From Candidatus Pelagibacterales bacterium (GTDB lineage: Bacteria > Pseudomonadota > Alphaproteobacteria > Pelagibacterales > Pelagibacteraceae): a stretch of DNA of 35,732 bases. A program made the position numbers and the translations under genes. Positions 26,158 to 35,732 of this stretch are shown here, one piece after another. The notes under the pieces are model-generated. The model saw nothing but the letters and a program-made list of their open reading frames with translations, made no database searches and was not told where the DNA came from. The stretch spans positions 1 to 35,732 of the forward strand of contig SHAO01000005.1 of NCBI GenBank assembly GCA_004213215.1, read 5' to 3'. Every line of letters starts with the position of its first letter. Position 1 is the first letter of the stretch.

Positions 26158-27021
26158 ATGAATAATTTTATTATATTAACTCCAACATTTAACGATTGGA
26201 AATCGCTTAGTAAGGTTCTTTCAGAAATTGAAAAAAATATTAAAGGATTAAAAGGGAAATTTAGAACATTAATTATTAATGATGCGTCGAATATCAGGCC
26301 AAAACTTCATTTAAAAAATATAAGTCGGTTACGAAAAATTGATATAATTACGTTAAAAAAAAATATGGGTAGTCAAAAGTCTATATGCATAGGCTTAAAA
26401 TATCTCAAAAAAATAAAAACTAAAGCAATTATAACTATTATAGATTCTGATGGCGAGGATGACCCAAAAAAAATAAAAAAACTTATAAATTTAGCAATAA
26501 AAAACCCAAACTCAGTTATCACTGCAAATAGATCAGGAAGAAAGGAAAGTGTTTTTTTTAAAACATTATATAGAATTCATCTTTTCTTAACTTTTTTCTT
26601 AACTGGTAAATATATTAATTTTGGTAATTATTGCTCATTTAATAGCCAAAATTTAAAAAAATTACTATCAAATGCTAATTTATGGTTAGCGTGCTCAGCT
26701 GGAATAAAAAAAAATAGCACATCAATAAAATCATACTACGTAAGTAGAAAAAAAAGATATTTTGACTCATCAAAAGCAAAATTTTCATTCTTGTTTAAGC
26801 ACTCGTTAAGTATAATTTCGGTATTTAAACTAGATGTTTTAAAAAACTCTATTATTTATTGTTTTATTTTATTATTAATTTTTATATTAACTAAAAATTT
26901 AGTTGTTTTTATGGGTATATTAGTAATAGTTATTTTAAATATTGCCGTTTATTATCAAAGTAAAAAAATATATAACTTTCAGAATTGTTTAAATTTAATT
27001 AAACACATCAAAAGATACTAA
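26158..27021 (+). CDS. Family 2 glycosyltransferase, polyprenyl-phosphate type (DPM1/GtrB-like)
   Basis: The 287-residue protein has a GT-A domain (about 1-200) and two C-terminal membrane helices (about 231-246 and 248-266). Motifs include ILTPTFND at 6-13, INDAS at 40-44 in place of the usual DDGS, and DSDGEDDP at 96-103, equivalent to the DAD-L-QDPPE metal site of dolichol/undecaprenyl-phosphate sugar synthases. The combination suggests transfer of a sugar from a nucleotide donor onto undecaprenyl phosphate, creating the donor for a GT-C enzyme such as the one encoded just upstream. The substrate is unknown. Spacing places it in the same operon as the preceding two genes. Confidence 0.78.
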   Translation: MNNFIILTPTFNDWKSLSKVLSEIEKNIKGLKGKFRTLIINDASNIRPKLHLKNISRLRKIDIITLKKNMGSQKSICIGLKYLKKIKTKAIITIIDSDGEDDPKKIKKLINLAIKNPNSVITANRSGRKESVFFKTLYRIHLFLTFFLTGKYINFGNYCSFNSQNLKKLLSNANLWLACSAGIKKNSTSIKSYYVSRKKRYFDSSKAKFSFLFKHSLSIISVFKLDVLKNSIIYCFILLLIFILTKNLVVFMGILVIVILNIAVYYQSKKIYNFQNCLNLIKHIKRY

Positions 27022-27096
27022 GAAGAAAACATCTAAATATATATAGTATTTAATAATTAATAATGATAAATAAAATTTATTTAAAATAAATTAAAA
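27022..27096 (+). promoter_or_regulatory. Largest intergenic gap; AT-only inverted repeat before the methyltransferase gene
   Basis: The 75-base gap is nearly pure A/T. It contains an inverted repeat at 27074-27092 (AATTTATT, TAA, AATAAATT). With no G/C in the stem and no following U-run in a clear pattern, it would be a weak hairpin. The gap probably holds a promoter for the methyltransferase gene, but I cannot single out a reliable -10/-35 pair. Confidence 0.25.
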
Positions 27097-28739
<1,643 letters not shown>

Positions 28740-30233
28740 TTAGTTAAGTGTAGGCATAACAAACTCTGGGTCTGATGCCATCCCTTTTGGCCATTTTGAA
28801 GTTATAGTTTTTAACTTAGTATAAAATCTAACTCCTTCGGGCCCGTGCATATGCTGGTCTCCAAATAAGGATCTTTTCCATCCTCCAAATGAATGATAGG
28901 CAACAGGAACAGGTATTGGTATATTAATACCTACCATTCCAACTTTAATTTTACTTGCAAAAGTTCTGCCTACATCACCGTCACGAGTATATATACTTGT
29001 TCCATTTCCAAATTCATGATCGTTCACTAAGTTTACTGCTGAATTAAAATCTTTTACTCTAACAACTGAAAGAACAGGACCAAAAATTTCTTCTTTATAA
29101 ATTTTCATTTTTTTGTCTACATTATCAAAAAGACATCCACCTATATAAAAGCCTTTTTCATAACCCTGTAATTTTATATTTCTTCCATCTACAACAAGTT
29201 TAGCTCCTTCTTTTACTCCAAGATCGATGTACCCTCTAACTTTTTCTAAATGCTCTTTTGTCACTAATGGTCCCATTTCAGAATTTTTATCCATTCCTGG
29301 ACCAATTTTTAAGGCTTCAACTTTTTTTACAATTTTTTTTACTAGCTGATCTCCAATCTTGCCGACGGCAACGGCAACAGATTGTGCCATACATCTTTCG
29401 CCTGCTGAGCCATAGGCTGCACCCATTAAACCATTTACAGCTTGGTCAAGATCACAGTCGGGCATAATGATGCAATGATTTTTTGCTCCACCTAAGGCCT
29501 GTACGCGTTTTTCATTTTTTGCAGCATTTTCATAAATATATTTGGCAACTGGAGTAGATCCAACAAAACTTATAGCAACCACATCTTTATTTGTTAGAAG
29601 AGCGTCTACCGCTTCTTTATTTCCATTAACAACATTAAAAACTCCATCTGGTAAACCAGCTTCTTTAAATAACTGAGCTAATTTTATTGAACAAGATGGA
29701 TCTTTTTCCGAAGGTTTTAAAATAAATGTGTTGCCACATGCTATCGCCATTGGAAACATCCACATAGGAACCATCGCAGGAAAGTTAAATGGAGTGATAC
29801 CTGCACAAACTCCTAGCGGCTGCCTAATTGACCAACTATCAACATCTGTACCAACATTTTCAGCAAACTCTCCTTTAAGCAAATGAGGTATTCCGCAGGC
29901 AAACTCCACAACCTCCAAACCTCTGGCCAGAGATCCTTTGGCATCCTCATATATTTTTCCATGTTCAGAAACTATAAGTTTTATTAACTCATCAGAATTT
30001 TTTTCAATTAATTCTTTAAATTTAAACATTATACGTGCTCTTTGCATAGGTGGTTTAATTGACCAACTGGTAAATGCCTGTTTTGCCTTTTGCACTGCTT
30101 GATCAACGTCAGCTTTGGAAGCTAGGTTAACTTCTGCTGACTGATCACCGGTTGCCGGATTAAAAACTTTAGATTTGTTTTTTGAAGACCCTTTGGTTAT
30201 TTTACCATTTATAAAGTGTTCTATTAAGTTCAT
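28740..30233 (-). CDS. mmsA: Methylmalonate-semialdehyde dehydrogenase (CoA-acylating)
   Basis: The 497-residue aldehyde dehydrogenase is predicted to convert methylmalonate semialdehyde to propionyl-CoA, and malonate semialdehyde to acetyl-CoA, with NAD and CoA. The catalytic cysteine is Cys281 in GSAGERCMAQS. ALGGAKNH at 246-253 has Asn252 where ordinary aldehyde dehydrogenases have the general-base glutamate, the hallmark of the CoA-dependent MmsA group. TPFNFPAMVPMWMFP at 147-161 is also typical. It ends valine, beta-alanine and inositol degradation. Sitting between sdhB and mdh, it would feed acyl-CoA toward the TCA cycle under shared expression. Identification is strong; the physiological substrate is not shown. 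Confidence 0.93.
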   Translation of the reverse strand: MNLIEHFINGKITKGSSKNKSKVFNPATGDQSAEVNLASKADVDQAVQKAKQAFTSWSIKPPMQRARIMFKFKELIEKNSDELIKLIVSEHGKIYEDAKGSLARGLEVVEFACGIPHLLKGEFAENVGTDVDSWSIRQPLGVCAGITPFNFPAMVPMWMFPMAIACGNTFILKPSEKDPSCSIKLAQLFKEAGLPDGVFNVVNGNKEAVDALLTNKDVVAISFVGSTPVAKYIYENAAKNEKRVQALGGAKNHCIIMPDCDLDQAVNGLMGAAYGSAGERCMAQSVAVAVGKIGDQLVKKIVKKVEALKIGPGMDKNSEMGPLVTKEHLEKVRGYIDLGVKEGAKLVVDGRNIKLQGYEKGFYIGGCLFDNVDKKMKIYKEEIFGPVLSVVRVKDFNSAVNLVNDHEFGNGTSIYTRDGDVGRTFASKIKVGMVGINIPIPVPVAYHSFGGWKRSLFGDQHMHGPEGVRFYTKLKTITSKWPKGMASDPEFVMPTLN

Positions 30234-30261
30234 TTCTACCTAAAATGATTTAATTAAGCTT

Positions 30262-31038
30262 CTAGCTTGTTGCAAGCATTTTTTTGATTGAGCCTATAGC
30301 TTTTGCTGGATTCAACCCTTTTGGACAAGAATTGGTACAGTTCATAATTGTATGGCATCCATATAATTTAAGTTTATCAGCTACTGTTTTTAATCTTTCT
30401 TTCCGTTCCTCATCACGACTGTCAATGATCCAACGATAAGCTTGAAGCAAAACAGCAGGTCCTAAATATTTTTCACCATTCCACCAATAACTTGGGCAGG
30501 ATGTTGAACAACACGCACACATAATGCACTCATAAAAACCATCAAGTTTTTTTCTGTTTTCTTGTGATTGATTTATTTCTTGTTTCATAGATTTTTCATT
30601 TTTTGTTTTAAGCCAGGGCTGAATTGATTCATATTGACGATATAATGTACTTAAATCTGCAACTAAATCTTTTACTACTTTTAAATGCGGAAGTGGATAG
30701 ATATTAATATCTCCATTAATCTCTTTATGAGATTTCATGCATGAAAGCGTATTTACTCCATCCACATTCATTGCGCATGATCCACAAACCCCATGTGCGC
30801 ATGAACGTCTATAAGTAAGAGAAGGATCTATTTCATTTTTAATTTTGTTTAAAATATCTAATACTTTATTACCACATTTCGATAAATTAACTTCAAAAGT
30901 GTCAATTTTAGGATTTTCTTTTTTATCTGGGTCCCATCTATAAATATTTATTTTTTTTATATTTTCTGATCCGGTTTTATCTTTAAAATAGCTTCCTTTT
31001 AGAATTTTAGAATTTTTAGGAAGATTAAACTGTACCAT
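30262..31038 (-). CDS. sdhB: Succinate dehydrogenase, iron-sulfur subunit
   Basis: SdhB carries electrons from SdhA to quinone through three clusters. The [2Fe-2S] ligands are Cys80, 85, 88 and 100 ([12 protein letters not shown]). The C-terminal domain has [16 protein letters not shown] at 171-186 and [17 protein letters not shown] at 228-244, giving the [4Fe-4S] set (171, 174, 177, 238) and the [3Fe-4S] set (181, 228, 234). The 258-residue length is normal for alphaproteobacteria. Its ATG overlaps the sdhA stop by one base (TAATG), so translation is coupled. Confidence 0.97.
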   Translation of the reverse strand: MVQFNLPKNSKILKGSYFKDKTGSENIKKINIYRWDPDKKENPKIDTFEVNLSKCGNKVLDILNKIKNEIDPSLTYRRSCAHGVCGSCAMNVDGVNTLSCMKSHKEINGDINIYPLPHLKVVKDLVADLSTLYRQYESIQPWLKTKNEKSMKQEINQSQENRKKLDGFYECIMCACCSTSCPSYWWNGEKYLGPAVLLQAYRWIIDSRDEERKERLKTVADKLKLYGCHTIMNCTNSCPKGLNPAKAIGSIKKMLATS

Positions 31039-32813
31039 TAGTAAATTCTTTCTTTAGGTGGAAAAGATTGAACATCATTACTCATAGTAGATAAAGTTAC
31101 CGGTCTATAATCTATTTTAACCTTTTTTCCGTTGTGCCAACTTAAAGTATGTTTCATAAAATTAACATCGTCACGTTTTGGAAAATCTTCTCTTGCATGA
31201 GCTCCTCTACTTTCTTTTCTTGAATAAGCAGATTCTATAGTTGTTGTGGCTTGTCTAATAAGATTATCAAATTCTAAGGTTTCCATTAAATCTGTATTAA
31301 ATATTAATGACTTATCTTTTACAGATATTGATTCCATGCCTTCAAATGTTTTTTGAATTTCATCCACACCTACTTTAAGAGTTTTTTCATTCCTAAATAC
31401 TGCACATTTTGATTGCATTGTTTTTTGCATTTTTAATCTTAATTCAGATGTTTTATTAGTTCCATTACCATTTCTTATTCTGTCAAATCTATCAAGGCAC
31501 TTGTCTGTTTCGTTTGATGAAATTTTTTCATGTGGAGTATTTGGTTTTACTATTTCTATAGCTCTTTTTGCTGCTGATCTTCCAAATACAACTAGGTCGA
31601 TTAACGAATTTGAGCCAAGTCTATTTGCACCATGAACTGAAACGCAAGCTGCTTCTCCTATTGCCATTAAACCTGGCACAATTTTTTGCTTACCATTTGA
31701 TGTTAATACTTCCGCTTTATAGTTAGTGGGTATGCCACCCATATTATAATGTACTGTTGGCACAACCGGAATTGGTTCTTTTGTTACATCTCTTCCTACA
31801 AAAGTTTCTACTGATTCTGAAATCCCAGGTAGTCTTGATTCAATTACTTTCTTATCAATATGACTTATATGAAGATGAGCGTGATCTTTATTTTCACCTA
31901 TTCCTCTCCCTTCATTTATCTCAATAGCGATTGATCTGCTAACAACATCTCTGGAAGCCAAATCCTTTGCCTTTGGTGCATACTTTTCCATAAAACGTTC
32001 ACCTTTAGAATTTGTAAGATAACCACCTTCTCCTCTAACTGCTTCTGAAATTAAGCAACCAATTCCATAAAGTCCTGTTGGGTGAAATTGGACAAACTCC
32101 ATATCTTGCAAAGGTAATCCTGCACGCAAACACATTGCATTACCATCGCCTGTACAGGTGTGGGCAGCTGTTGCTGAATAATAAACTTTCCCATAACCAC
32201 CTGTAGCTATAATTGTCATGTGAGATCTAAATCTATGTATGGTTCCATCATTTAAATTCCAAGCTATAACTCCCTTACACTCTCCATCTTTCATAATTAG
32301 ATCGAGAGCAAAATATTCTATAAAAAACTTAGTATTATGTTTTAGTGCCTGGCCATATAAAGTATGTAAAATTGCATGACCTGTTCTGTCTGCAGCCGCA
32401 CATGTTCTTTGAACTGGAGAATTTCCATAATCTTTTGTCATACCTCCAAACGCCCGTTGATAAATCTTACCATCCTCAGTCCTGCTAAATGGCACACCAT
32501 AATGTTCTAATTCAATAACAGCTTTAGGAGCTTCTTTACATAAATACTCTATAGAATCTTGATCGCCTAACCAGTCTGAACCTTTAACTGTGTCATACAT
32601 ATGCCAGCGCCAATCATCTTCACCAGCATTACCAAGTGCTGCGGATATTCCACCTTGCGCAGCAGAAGTATGACTTCTTGTAGGAAAAACTTTTGAGATA
32701 CATGCTGTATTTAAGCCGGACTCGCTTAATCCTACAGCAGCTCTTAAGCCAGCTCCTCCAGCACCAACAACCAAGACGTCATATTCATGGTCAATTATTT
32801 TGTAAGTGTTCAT
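31038..32813 (-). CDS. sdhA: Succinate dehydrogenase, flavoprotein subunit
   Basis: SdhA oxidises succinate to fumarate with covalent FAD. The 591-residue protein has the dinucleotide motif [12 protein letters not shown] at 15-26, the flavin-linking [10 protein letters not shown] with His48 at the expected place, QFHPTGLYG, the active-site region [10 protein letters not shown] with its substrate histidine and a C-terminal [13 protein letters not shown]. It is a typical SDH rather than fumarate reductase given sdhC and sdhD membrane genes of the haem-b type directly upstream. It overlaps both neighbours by one base. Confidence 0.97.
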   Translation of the reverse strand: MNTYKIIDHEYDVLVVGAGGAGLRAAVGLSESGLNTACISKVFPTRSHTSAAQGGISAALGNAGEDDWRWHMYDTVKGSDWLGDQDSIEYLCKEAPKAVIELEHYGVPFSRTEDGKIYQRAFGGMTKDYGNSPVQRTCAAADRTGHAILHTLYGQALKHNTKFFIEYFALDLIMKDGECKGVIAWNLNDGTIHRFRSHMTIIATGGYGKVYYSATAAHTCTGDGNAMCLRAGLPLQDMEFVQFHPTGLYGIGCLISEAVRGEGGYLTNSKGERFMEKYAPKAKDLASRDVVSRSIAIEINEGRGIGENKDHAHLHISHIDKKVIESRLPGISESVETFVGRDVTKEPIPVVPTVHYNMGGIPTNYKAEVLTSNGKQKIVPGLMAIGEAACVSVHGANRLGSNSLIDLVVFGRSAAKRAIEIVKPNTPHEKISSNETDKCLDRFDRIRNGNGTNKTSELRLKMQKTMQSKCAVFRNEKTLKVGVDEIQKTFEGMESISVKDKSLIFNTDLMETLEFDNLIRQATTTIESAYSRKESRGAHAREDFPKRDDVNFMKHTLSWHNGKKVKIDYRPVTLSTMSNDVQSFPPKERIY

Positions 32814-33136
32814 TAAATTTTGTACACCAATAAAATTAAAGTTATTAATGGAATTACTATACTCAATATTAAAGCTAAAAGATTTGCGGCATCTTTGATT
32901 TTTTTGTTATGAATATAATCTTCAAAAATCTCACCTAAACTGATTTTAGCATGAAAAAAACCAATAAAAAATAAAGTGATTGAAAGAATTTTAAATAATG
33001 GATTTTCAAAAAAATAAGTGGCATCCTGATAGTTGCTATCTGAAAGTGAAATTAATGAAAAATAAAACCAGAAAAAAAGGGGTGCTAAAATTATCCCACT
33101 TATTCGATGAAAAATCCATTTTCTTGTTTCATTCAT
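32813..33136 (-). CDS. sdhD: Succinate dehydrogenase, membrane anchor subunit
   Basis: This small three-helix protein anchors SDH and helps form the haem b and quinone site. I chose the ATG at 33136 (107 residues, starting [11 protein letters not shown]). It overlaps the sdhC stop as TAATG and has an AGGAAGAGG ribosome site upstream; the longer frame starts with TTG at 33163. Helices run about 18-32, 46-66 and 84-106. [15 protein letters not shown] holds the expected haem histidine (His62) and the quinone-site Asp-Tyr pair 11 and 12 residues later, the E. coli SdhD spacing. The sequence is divergent overall, and identity rests on these residues plus the operon. Confidence 0.9.
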   Translation of the reverse strand: MNETRKWIFHRISGIILAPLFFWFYFSLISLSDSNYQDATYFFENPLFKILSITLFFIGFFHAKISLGEIFEDYIHNKKIKDAANLLALILSIVIPLITLILLVYKI

Positions 33137-33522
33137 TAAATTAAACCTCTTCCTAATAGCCAAAATAAAATTGTTGTAAATAAAGATGATAAAATAACTA
33201 ATATTCCAGAAATGTTAGCAGATTTAATTTCATATCCATAACCCATGTCCCATACTAGATGTCTTATGCCACTAAATATATGAAAACTCATAGACCAGGT
33301 AAATCCTATTAAAATAAATTTTCCAAAAAAGCTATTAATTGATATTAAAAATAATTCATAATTACTTTTGCCAAGACTAAAAGATAATAACCAAAAAAAC
33401 ATTAAAATTAATGCAAAAAGATTTACAACACCTGCAATCCTATGAGTTATTGAAAGTAAAGATGAAATGTGCCACCTGTAAATTTGTAGATGGGGAGAAA
33501 TTGGATTTTGATTATCTGTCAT
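33136..33522 (-). CDS. sdhC: Succinate dehydrogenase, cytochrome b556 subunit
   Basis: SdhC is the larger membrane anchor of SDH. The 128-residue protein begins with the typical PISPHLQIYRWHISSLLSITHRIAG (residues 7-31), including the SxxHR quinone-site motif. It has three hydrophobic helices (about 30-50, 64-84, 105-125) and FHIFSGIRHLVWDMG at 80-94, where His81 aligns with the haem ligand His84 of E. coli SdhC. It is the first sdh gene, 5 bases after asd. The order C-D-A-B is standard. Confidence 0.95.
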   Translation of the reverse strand: MTDNQNPISPHLQIYRWHISSLLSITHRIAGVVNLFALILMFFWLLSFSLGKSNYELFLISINSFFGKFILIGFTWSMSFHIFSGIRHLVWDMGYGYEIKSANISGILVILSSLFTTILFWLLGRGLI

Positions 33523-33527
33523 TTAAA

Positions 33528-34532
33528 TTATTTTAAATATTTCTTGCATAAAAGTTGGGCTATTTGAACAGCGTTCAAAGCCGCACCTTTTAATAAATTG
33601 TCTGATACTACCCACATGTTAATAGAATTTTTTTGCGTTTTGTCTTCCCTTATTCTTGAAATATAAGTTATAAAATCACCATCAATCTCTGCTGGTGTTA
33701 CGTATCCTCCGTCCTTATGCTCATCAACAACTTTGCACCCAGGTGCACTTGTTAAGCAGCTTTTAACTTTTTCTAAATCTATATTATTTTCAAATTCAAT
33801 ATTTACTGATTCGGAGTGTCCAACAAAAACTGGAACTCTTACGCACGTTGCTGTTAAATTTATATTAGGATCTAATATTTTTTTAGTTTCAACAACCATT
33901 TTCCATTCTTCTTTAGTTGATCCATCAGCCATAAAACTATCAATATGTGGAATGACATTAAAAGCTATTTGTTTAGTAAAATTTTTAGATTTAACTTTTT
34001 TCTTTTCTAAAACAGATTTTGTTTGCTCTTCTAATTCCATCATATGGTTTTTTCCACCACCAGAGACAGATTGATAGGTTGACGTAACAACTCTTTTAAT
34101 TTTAAATTTATCATGAATAGGTTTCAAAGCTAATACTAATTGGATTGTTGAGCAATTGGCATTTGCTATAATATTTTTATTTTTATATTGAGCTAAGCTT
34201 TCTGGATTGACTTCCGGAACTATTAAAGGGATATCTTTATCCATTCTAAAGTATTTTGAATTATCAATTACTATCGTTTTTTTAGCTGCAATAGGTGCCC
34301 ACTTTTGAGCAATTGCACTACCTGCTGAAAAAAACACTATTTGAACTTTTGAAAAATCAAAATCATTTAGACCAAGAAGAGAATAGTCTTTATTTTTAAA
34401 ATTAACTTTTTTGCCAATACTTTTATCTGATGCAATTAAATATAATTGGTCAAATTTAAAATTTAGCTTCTCTAAAACCTCTAAAAGTTTTCTACCAACA
34501 TTTCCTGTTGCTCCAACGATTGCTATATTCAT
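33528..34532 (-). CDS. asd: Aspartate-semialdehyde dehydrogenase
   Basis: Asd reduces aspartyl phosphate to aspartate semialdehyde, the branch point to lysine/diaminopimelate, threonine and methionine. The 334-residue protein has GATGNVGRKL at 7-16 for NADP, SAGSAIAQKWAP at 69-80, the active cysteine Cys127 in NANCSTIQL, SVSGGGKNHMMEL at 156-167, and the acid/base His239 in RVPVFVGHS. The length and motifs match the Gram-negative/alphaproteobacterial class. It lies 36 bases after dmdA and 5 bases before sdhC, so it appears embedded between sulfur and TCA genes in one transcription unit. Confidence 0.96.
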   Translation of the reverse strand: MNIAIVGATGNVGRKLLEVLEKLNFKFDQLYLIASDKSIGKKVNFKNKDYSLLGLNDFDFSKVQIVFFSAGSAIAQKWAPIAAKKTIVIDNSKYFRMDKDIPLIVPEVNPESLAQYKNKNIIANANCSTIQLVLALKPIHDKFKIKRVVTSTYQSVSGGGKNHMMELEEQTKSVLEKKKVKSKNFTKQIAFNVIPHIDSFMADGSTKEEWKMVVETKKILDPNINLTATCVRVPVFVGHSESVNIEFENNIDLEKVKSCLTSAPGCKVVDEHKDGGYVTPAEIDGDFITYISRIREDKTQKNSINMWVVSDNLLKGAALNAVQIAQLLCKKYLK

Positions 34533-34568
34533 ATTAATTAAAGTTTTACTACTGTTTTATGACCAATT

Positions 34569-35675
34569 CTAGACAATTGGTAAGTCACAAATTGTACCTT
34601 TGCTTTTTTTATCTCCAATTTTCAATTCAATTGGAGTTTTTTTATCCCAGTATTCTTTTTTTATCATTGCTATACCAACAACTTTTTTTAGATTAGGTGA
34701 GTAAGCAGCTGATCTTAGATCGCCTACTATATTTTTATTTTCGTATAAGGGTACGCTCTCAGTTACTTCTATTTTATCCATATCTATAAGCACGCCCATA
34801 AGTTTCTTATTGATTCCTTCTTTAGAGATTTTAATTAAAGCTTTTTTTCCAAGATAATTTATGTCTGAATTAGTATCTATATATTTATCAAAACCACACT
34901 CATAAGGATTGTCTCCACTATCAAAATCATTACCGGCAGACAGGAGTGCACTTTCAATCCTCTCTATTAAATTTGGACATCCAGGCTCAACATTAAATTC
35001 TTTGCCTGCTGAAAATAATTCATCATATAGCATTTGACCTGCTTTACGATTTTCAACATACACTTCATAACCGCCTTGCTTAGACCAACCTGAACGAGCT
35101 ATTAAAAATTTATTTCCTTTAAAAGTGTAATAATCAAAGCCAAAAAATTTCAACTCTGTGATTTTTTTTCCTAAAACTTTTTCCATTAATTTAAATGATT
35201 TGGGTCCTTGAACAGCCATTATGTTCACATCGGGCTCACTAACCTCAACTTGTAACGATAAACCACTAGCAATTCCTTTAGCATAAAGACCAATATCTGA
35301 ATCAGCTAATGATAGCCACCATTTATCTTCTGCTAACTTTAAAGCTACAGGATCATTTAACATTCCACCTTGCTCGTCAATAATAGGAGCGTAATAACAT
35401 CTTCCAACTTTAGCTTTTGAAAGATTTCTACACGTCATAAGTTGAACTAATTTTGTTGAGTCTTTCCCTGCTATTTGAACTTGTCTTTCAGCAGCCACAT
35501 CCCAAACTTGAACGTGCTCCTTTAAATGAAAATATTCTTTTTCTAAATTTCCAAAAGAAGCTGGTAAAAGCATATGGTTATAAGTTGTATATGCAGTTAC
35601 ACCATGATTTTCTATTCTGCTAGTAAATGGAGTGCTTCTTAGTCTTCGTGACTTTGCTATATAAAATTTTTTCAT
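34569..35675 (-). CDS. dmdA: Dimethylsulfoniopropionate demethylase
   Basis: DmdA transfers a methyl group from DMSP to tetrahydrofolate, giving methylmercaptopropionate, and routes the algal osmolyte's sulfur into the cell. The 368-residue protein belongs to the glycine-cleavage T-protein (GcvT) fold. It shows features I associate with true DmdA from marine bacteria: SRRLRSTPF at 9-17, YNHMLLP at 32-38, [12 protein letters not shown] at 50-61, GGMLNDPV at 103-110, [15 protein letters not shown] at 194-208 and [18 protein letters not shown] at 233-250. GcvT proper and sarcosine/dimethylglycine dehydrogenase domains differ in these segments. It heads the minus-strand run toward mdh, and there is no gcvH or gcvP beside it. 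The alternative is a DmdA-like paralogue acting on another methyl donor. Confidence 0.9.
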   Translation of the reverse strand: MKKFYIAKSRRLRSTPFTSRIENHGVTAYTTYNHMLLPASFGNLEKEYFHLKEHVQVWDVAAERQVQIAGKDSTKLVQLMTCRNLSKAKVGRCYYAPIIDEQGGMLNDPVALKLAEDKWWLSLADSDIGLYAKGIASGLSLQVEVSEPDVNIMAVQGPKSFKLMEKVLGKKITELKFFGFDYYTFKGNKFLIARSGWSKQGGYEVYVENRKAGQMLYDELFSAGKEFNVEPGCPNLIERIESALLSAGNDFDSGDNPYECGFDKYIDTNSDINYLGKKALIKISKEGINKKLMGVLIDMDKIEVTESVPLYENKNIVGDLRSAAYSPNLKKVVGIAMIKKEYWDKKTPIELKIGDKKSKGTICDLPIV

Positions 35676-35732
35676 AAAAATTTAGTCAGATATTTTTTTT
35701 TCCACTAGATAATAATTTAATTAATTGATCAT
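35676..35732 (-). promoter_or_regulatory. Upstream region of dmdA (cut by window edge)
   Basis: The last 57 bases are A/T-rich with no open reading frame on either strand that I can support. They should hold the dmdA promoter. On the minus strand a TATTATCTAG stretch (complement of 35703-35712) is a possible -10, but no -35 can be fixed because the region is cut. No riboswitch fold was recognised. Confidence 0.3.

Noticed and set aside
27074-27092. Inverted repeat as a rho-independent terminator after the glycosyltransferase gene
   Set aside because: The stem has no G or C and would be too weak; the same strand continues into another gene of the block.
33137-33163. Longer sdhD reading frame starting at 33163
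   Set aside because: It needs a TTG start; the ATG at 33136 has AGGAAGAGG upstream and forms the same TAATG junction as the other sdh genes.
34569-35675. Glycine cleavage T-protein (gcvT) instead of dmdA
   Set aside because: The fold is shared, but the motif set resembles DMSP demethylase and no gcvH or gcvP lies adjacent.

Overview
The window is a gene-dense, AT-rich stretch of bacterial chromosome. By my count only about 490 of 35,732 bases lie outside predicted genes, and many neighbours overlap by 1-50 bases. The gene content points to a streamlined marine alphaproteobacterium of the SAR11 / Pelagibacterales type. The pointers are: the alphaproteobacterial F1-ATPase inhibitor subunit zeta; a DMSP demethylase (dmdA) next to asd and the sdh operon; an alphaproteobacterial-style sucCDAB-lpd block; very low G+C; and almost no intergenic DNA. 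This assignment is an inference from gene families and layout, not from a database comparison.

Region 1 (1-5260) is a purine catabolism cluster. On the minus strand, in transcription order, are uraH, xdhA, xdhB, guaD and the start of puuD, which runs off the left edge. uraD is transcribed the other way from a 38-base divergent promoter region. Together they encode guanine -> xanthine -> urate -> 5-hydroxyisourate -> OHCU -> allantoin. Region 2 (5257-6773) holds a HhH-GPD DNA glycosylase and an EamA-type drug/metabolite transporter. Region 3 (6817-12093, plus strand) is a tight run of an MsrA-like protein, a rhodanese-type sulfurtransferase, an unusually short RND membrane-fusion protein and a full-length RND pump. 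Region 4 (12083-14808) has a lipoprotein lytic-transglycosylase-like protein, the ATPase zeta inhibitor and a VanZ-like protein in overlapping order, then gpmA and a MurU-like nucleotidyltransferase.

Region 5 (14826-22601, minus strand) is sucC-sucD-sucA-sucB-lpdA: succinyl-CoA synthetase and all three components of the 2-oxoglutarate dehydrogenase complex. Region 6 (22619-27789) is a block of even more AT-rich surface-glycan genes: two GT-C-like membrane proteins, a small membrane/coiled-coil protein, a family-2 glycosyltransferase and a SAM methyltransferase. It separates sucC from mdh, which commonly adjoin in alphaproteobacteria. Region 7 (27786-35675, minus strand) runs dmdA-asd-sdhC-sdhD-sdhA-sdhB-mmsA-mdh, linking DMSP demethylation, aspartate-family amino-acid synthesis, succinate dehydrogenase, methylmalonate-semialdehyde oxidation and malate dehydrogenase.

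The suc and sdh/mdh regions together give the TCA steps from 2-oxoglutarate to oxaloacetate except fumarase. I saw no rRNA, tRNA, CRISPR array, insertion sequence or phage gene. No intergenic gap exceeds 75 bases, so there is no long gene-free stretch to explain. I found no convincing wholly new system. The features most worth following up are the glycan block, the hairpin-less RND adaptor, the full guanine-to-allantoin route and the dmdA-headed operon.
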